A stretch of 5,769 nucleotides of DNA. It comes from an uncultured Mycoplasma sp. (GTDB lineage Bacteria > Bacillota_I > Bacilli_A > RF39 > UBA660). The number at the start of each line of letters is the position of its first letter. The stretch's first letter is position 1. The position numbers and the translations under genes are program-made. Below, in pieces: positions 4,379-5,769 of the stretch. The notes under the pieces are model-generated. The model was not told the origin of the DNA, did not search any database, and saw only the letters and a list, made by a program, of their open reading frames with translations. The stretch spans positions 1-5,769 of the forward strand of contig CANDSI010000081.1 in assembly GCA_947388575.1 (NCBI GenBank), given 5' to 3'.

Positions 4379-5222
4379 ATGAAAGAAACTTGTTATAAAG
4401 GAAAATTATTTTAAAGATAGAGATTTCTATGATTGGGGAATAGATTATGAATTTTATAGATTATGTGCAGAACTAGACCAAAACTTAACAGATATAGATT
4501 TCATTATGAAACCACTTGAAAAGAATATAGGCATAGTAAATATAAATGAGTTAGATTTAAGAGAAAAAGAAATATTTGATGATTTTTTAGAGAATGTAAA
4601 TCAAGAAAAGATTAATGAAATTCTTACTTTAAGTTATAATGAAGAAGAAAAGTATAAAAAAATGCAACAAGAAATTAATGTATTAAGCAAATATAGTTTT
4701 GAAGAAATTAAAGAAAATAGTATCATATTAAATTTAGCAGATGAATATATAAAGGCAAAAGAAACAAAAAATAAAATGCTTATTATATATCTATATACTA
4801 TATTTGATAGTTTTTGTTCAGAATTTTTTAAAGCAATTGCTATGTATGACAAATCTTTTATAGCTGAACAAGAGGTAAAAATAACTTATAATGATATTAA
4901 TGAAACAGACAATGCAACTGACTTAATAGAAAAGATAGTAGATGGATTATTGAATACAAAATTTGGTAACATTATGAGTAAATTACAGAGAATATATCAA
5001 TATTTAGAGATGGATTTTAGTAATATTAATGAAAGAATTTGTATTTTTGGAGTAGAGAGAAATTGTTTAGTACATAATAATGGAGTATATTCAGAAAAGG
5101 CATTAAAAAGAATAAGGAATGATTATAAAGAAAGATTTATAAAGCAAAAGCAAGTTAATCTACAAGATAATATTATTGAAGAATATAAAGAATTAATCGA
5201 AAAAGTGATAGATGAGATATAG
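4379..5222 (+). pseudogene. HEPN-domain protein, frameshifted at the second codons
   Basis: AGGAG (4367-4371) stands 7 nt before ATG 4379, but that frame ends after 11 codons. The neighbouring frame is open from 4383 to the TAG at 5220-5222 and codes for the whole protein. Removing one base near 4385 joins them into a 280-residue product beginning MKKLVIKENYFKDRDF. The longest ATG-started remnant (4506-5222) has 238 residues and no good ribosome binding site. The protein is acidic and helical. Near the C-terminus it carries RNCLVHNNG (R185 to H190 of the remnant, 227-232 of the full frame), the R-x4-H motif of HEPN ribonucleases, preceded by helices LIIYLYTIFDSFCSEFF (92-108) and GNIMSKLQRIYQYLEM (154-169). 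HEPN proteins of this shape occur as RNase toxins and abortive-infection proteins. No antitoxin-like partner is obvious here. The broken start could be a real mutation or a sequencing error. Confidence 0.72.
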
Positions 5223-5223
5223 G

Positions 5224-5241
5224 AAAAAGTACAAACTTTTT
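5224..5241 (+). terminator. Weak possible terminator after the HEPN gene
   Basis: AAAAAGT (5224-5230) pairs with ACTTTTT (5235-5241) around ACAA, immediately after the HEPN stop codon. The stem has only one G-C pair, so it would be weak. It does carry the A and T runs expected of an intrinsic terminator. Confidence 0.35.
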
Positions 5242-5268
5242 ATTTTCCAGAATATGAACTGAAAAATC

Positions 5269-5297
5269 TTGACAACAATTCAGAACAGAGTTAACAT
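5269..5297 (+). promoter_or_regulatory. Promoter of the 103-residue helical protein gene
   Basis: A perfect -35 box TTGACA (5269-5274) is followed after exactly 17 nt by TAACAT (5292-5297), four of six matches to the -10 consensus. The start would fall near 5304, giving a leader of about 20 nt that contains the GGAGG site. The gene is therefore probably expressed independently of the broken HEPN gene upstream. Confidence 0.6.
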
Positions 5298-5323
5298 CAC
5301 ACACCAAGTAGGAGGTGAGAGTG

Positions 5324-5635
5324 ATGTTAAATGATGAAAAGAATATTCTAAATACATTGTTTCAAGTTAGAGATGAAGAACTTGCTATGATAACAAAACA
5401 AGACAAAGAAAATTTACGAGAAGTAAACCAAAGACTGAAACAAGAAGAATTGAAATTTAAAGAAACAATTAATTATCTACCAAAAGTTATGAAGCAAAAT
5501 AAAAGAAATATTATTGACTTGTTTTACAAGTATTTAGAAGTGTTAAATGAAAGAAATTCATACTACGATCAGAAGTATTATGAAGCAGGATTCAAAGATG
5601 CATTTGAATTAATGTTAATTGCATTAAGTGAATAG
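5324..5635 (+). CDS. Small helical protein of unknown function
   Basis: The 103-residue product begins MLNDEKNILNTLFQV and is highly charged and almost entirely helix-forming. A likely coiled-coil stretch (about residues 18-48, rich in K, E and Q) is followed by a helix and a C-terminal segment YYDQKYYEAGFKDAFELML (about 80-99). That ending, with aromatic residues followed by GF-D-LM, recalls small clostridial proteins of unknown function found in phage-like and plasmid-like regions, but I cannot name the family with confidence. No signal peptide or membrane segment is present. ATG 5324 is chosen because GGAGG (5311-5315) lies 8 nt upstream; in-frame GTG codons at 5315 and 5321 overlap or crowd that site. 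It has its own promoter and a strong terminator, so it is a free-standing unit. A partner role for the HEPN protein upstream is possible but unsupported, since the genes are 101 nt apart with a separate promoter. Confidence 0.7.
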   Translation: MLNDEKNILNTLFQVRDEELAMITKQDKENLREVNQRLKQEELKFKETINYLPKVMKQNKRNIIDLFYKYLEVLNERNSYYDQKYYEAGFKDAFELMLIALSE

Positions 5636-5640
5636 AAACG

Positions 5641-5673
5641 AAAAAGAGTGGTATCAAGTTATACCATTCTTTT
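5641..5673 (+). terminator. Rho-independent terminator
   Basis: GAGTGGTAT (5646-5654) pairs with ATACCATTC (5661-5669) with one G-T pair around the loop CAAGTT. The stem is flanked by five A's (5641-5645) and four T's (5670-5673). It begins 5 nt after the stop codon of the 103-residue protein gene. Confidence 0.85.
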
Positions 5674-5676
5674 AAG

Positions 5677-5705
5677 TTGAAAAGTTATGATATTTGTGTT
5701 AATAT
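5677..5705 (+). promoter_or_regulatory. Possible promoter leading into the group II intron
   Basis: TTGAAA (5677-5682) and TAATAT (5700-5705) are 17 nt apart. The -10 box matches only four of six positions. If real, transcription begins about 15 nt before the intron, so the intron would sit in the leader or at the very start of a gene lying to the right of the window. Confidence 0.35.
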
Positions 5706-5727
5706 ACTTGAAAGGTAACTAGTAATT

Positions 5728-5769
5728 GTGCGCCCAGCAAAGGGTAAGTAATCTAACGGGTGGAAATCC
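5728..5769 (+). mobile_element. 5' end of a group II intron (cut by the window edge)
   Basis: The sequence GTGCGCCCAGCAAAGGGTAA (5728-5747) closely matches the conserved 5' end of bacterial group II introns; the lactococcal Ll.LtrB intron starts GTGCGCCCAGATAGGGTG. The following ACGGGTGGAAATCC (5756-5769) fits the early domain I stems. Splicing would occur before G5728, making the last exon bases AGTAATT. Group II introns are self-splicing RNAs that move by retrohoming with an encoded reverse transcriptase/maturase. That gene, the catalytic domain V and the 3' end would lie beyond the window, so completeness cannot be judged. It sits about 55 nt after a terminator. Class C introns prefer terminators, but this 5' end looks more like other classes. 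Confidence 0.82.

Noticed and set aside
4634..4852. Minus-strand ORF of 72 codons
   Set aside because: It is antisense to the HEPN frame, whose homology and helices are convincing.

Overview
The window suggests a low-GC, spore-forming member of the Firmicutes, most likely Clostridia. Base composition is very AT-rich, AGGAG/GGAGG ribosome binding sites sit 7 to 8 nt before ATG codons, stops are mostly TAA or TAG, and several sigma-A type promoters can be read by eye. A long-form ribosome hibernation factor and the tail of an alpha/beta-type small acid-soluble spore protein (SASP) sit at the left, and a group II intron begins at the right edge. All family assignments come from reading the sequence and from recall of the families; no database was searched.

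Layout. Positions 1-782 look like conserved chromosome: promoter, hpf and a strong terminator. On the opposite strand, facing hpf, is the C-terminal part of a SASP gene (823-954). It loses homology abruptly near 946-954, and everything to its right reads as accessory DNA. Positions 1007-2073 hold a promoter, an intact 181-residue protein with two DUF3006-like units, and a membrane-anchored ComEC-type metallo-beta-lactamase-fold hydrolase cut off before its metal-binding motif. Positions 2086-2854 hold a small hydrophobic ORF overlapping the 3' part of a Schlafen/AlbA_2-type ATP-binding transcriptional regulator that has lost its N-terminal half. Positions 2895-3718 are a complete Phd/YefM-RelE/ParE toxin-antitoxin operon bracketed by two diverged direct repeats of about 80-92 bp.

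From 3719 to 4321 there is no convincing gene. This stretch holds a run of strong hairpins (3806-3884), which may be the right end of an IS200/IS605-type element, then a very strong terminator (3910-3951), then decayed-looking sequence with an orphan ribosome binding site and another long hairpin (4249-4283). At 4322-5222 a promoter drives a HEPN-domain gene (RNCLVH motif) that is broken by one extra base right after its start codon. At 5269-5673 a small helical protein of unknown function has its own promoter and terminator. The last 42 bases match the 5' end of a group II intron.

Overall this is a breakpoint between core chromosome and an island of defence-like and mobile genes in decay: one frameshift, two truncated genes and one truncated core gene, with the intact toxin-antitoxin operon as the clearest functional unit. 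No complete new multi-gene system is visible. The best leads are the hairpin-rich RNA-like segment, the repeat-bounded toxin-antitoxin cassette, the double DUF3006-like protein and the frameshifted HEPN gene.
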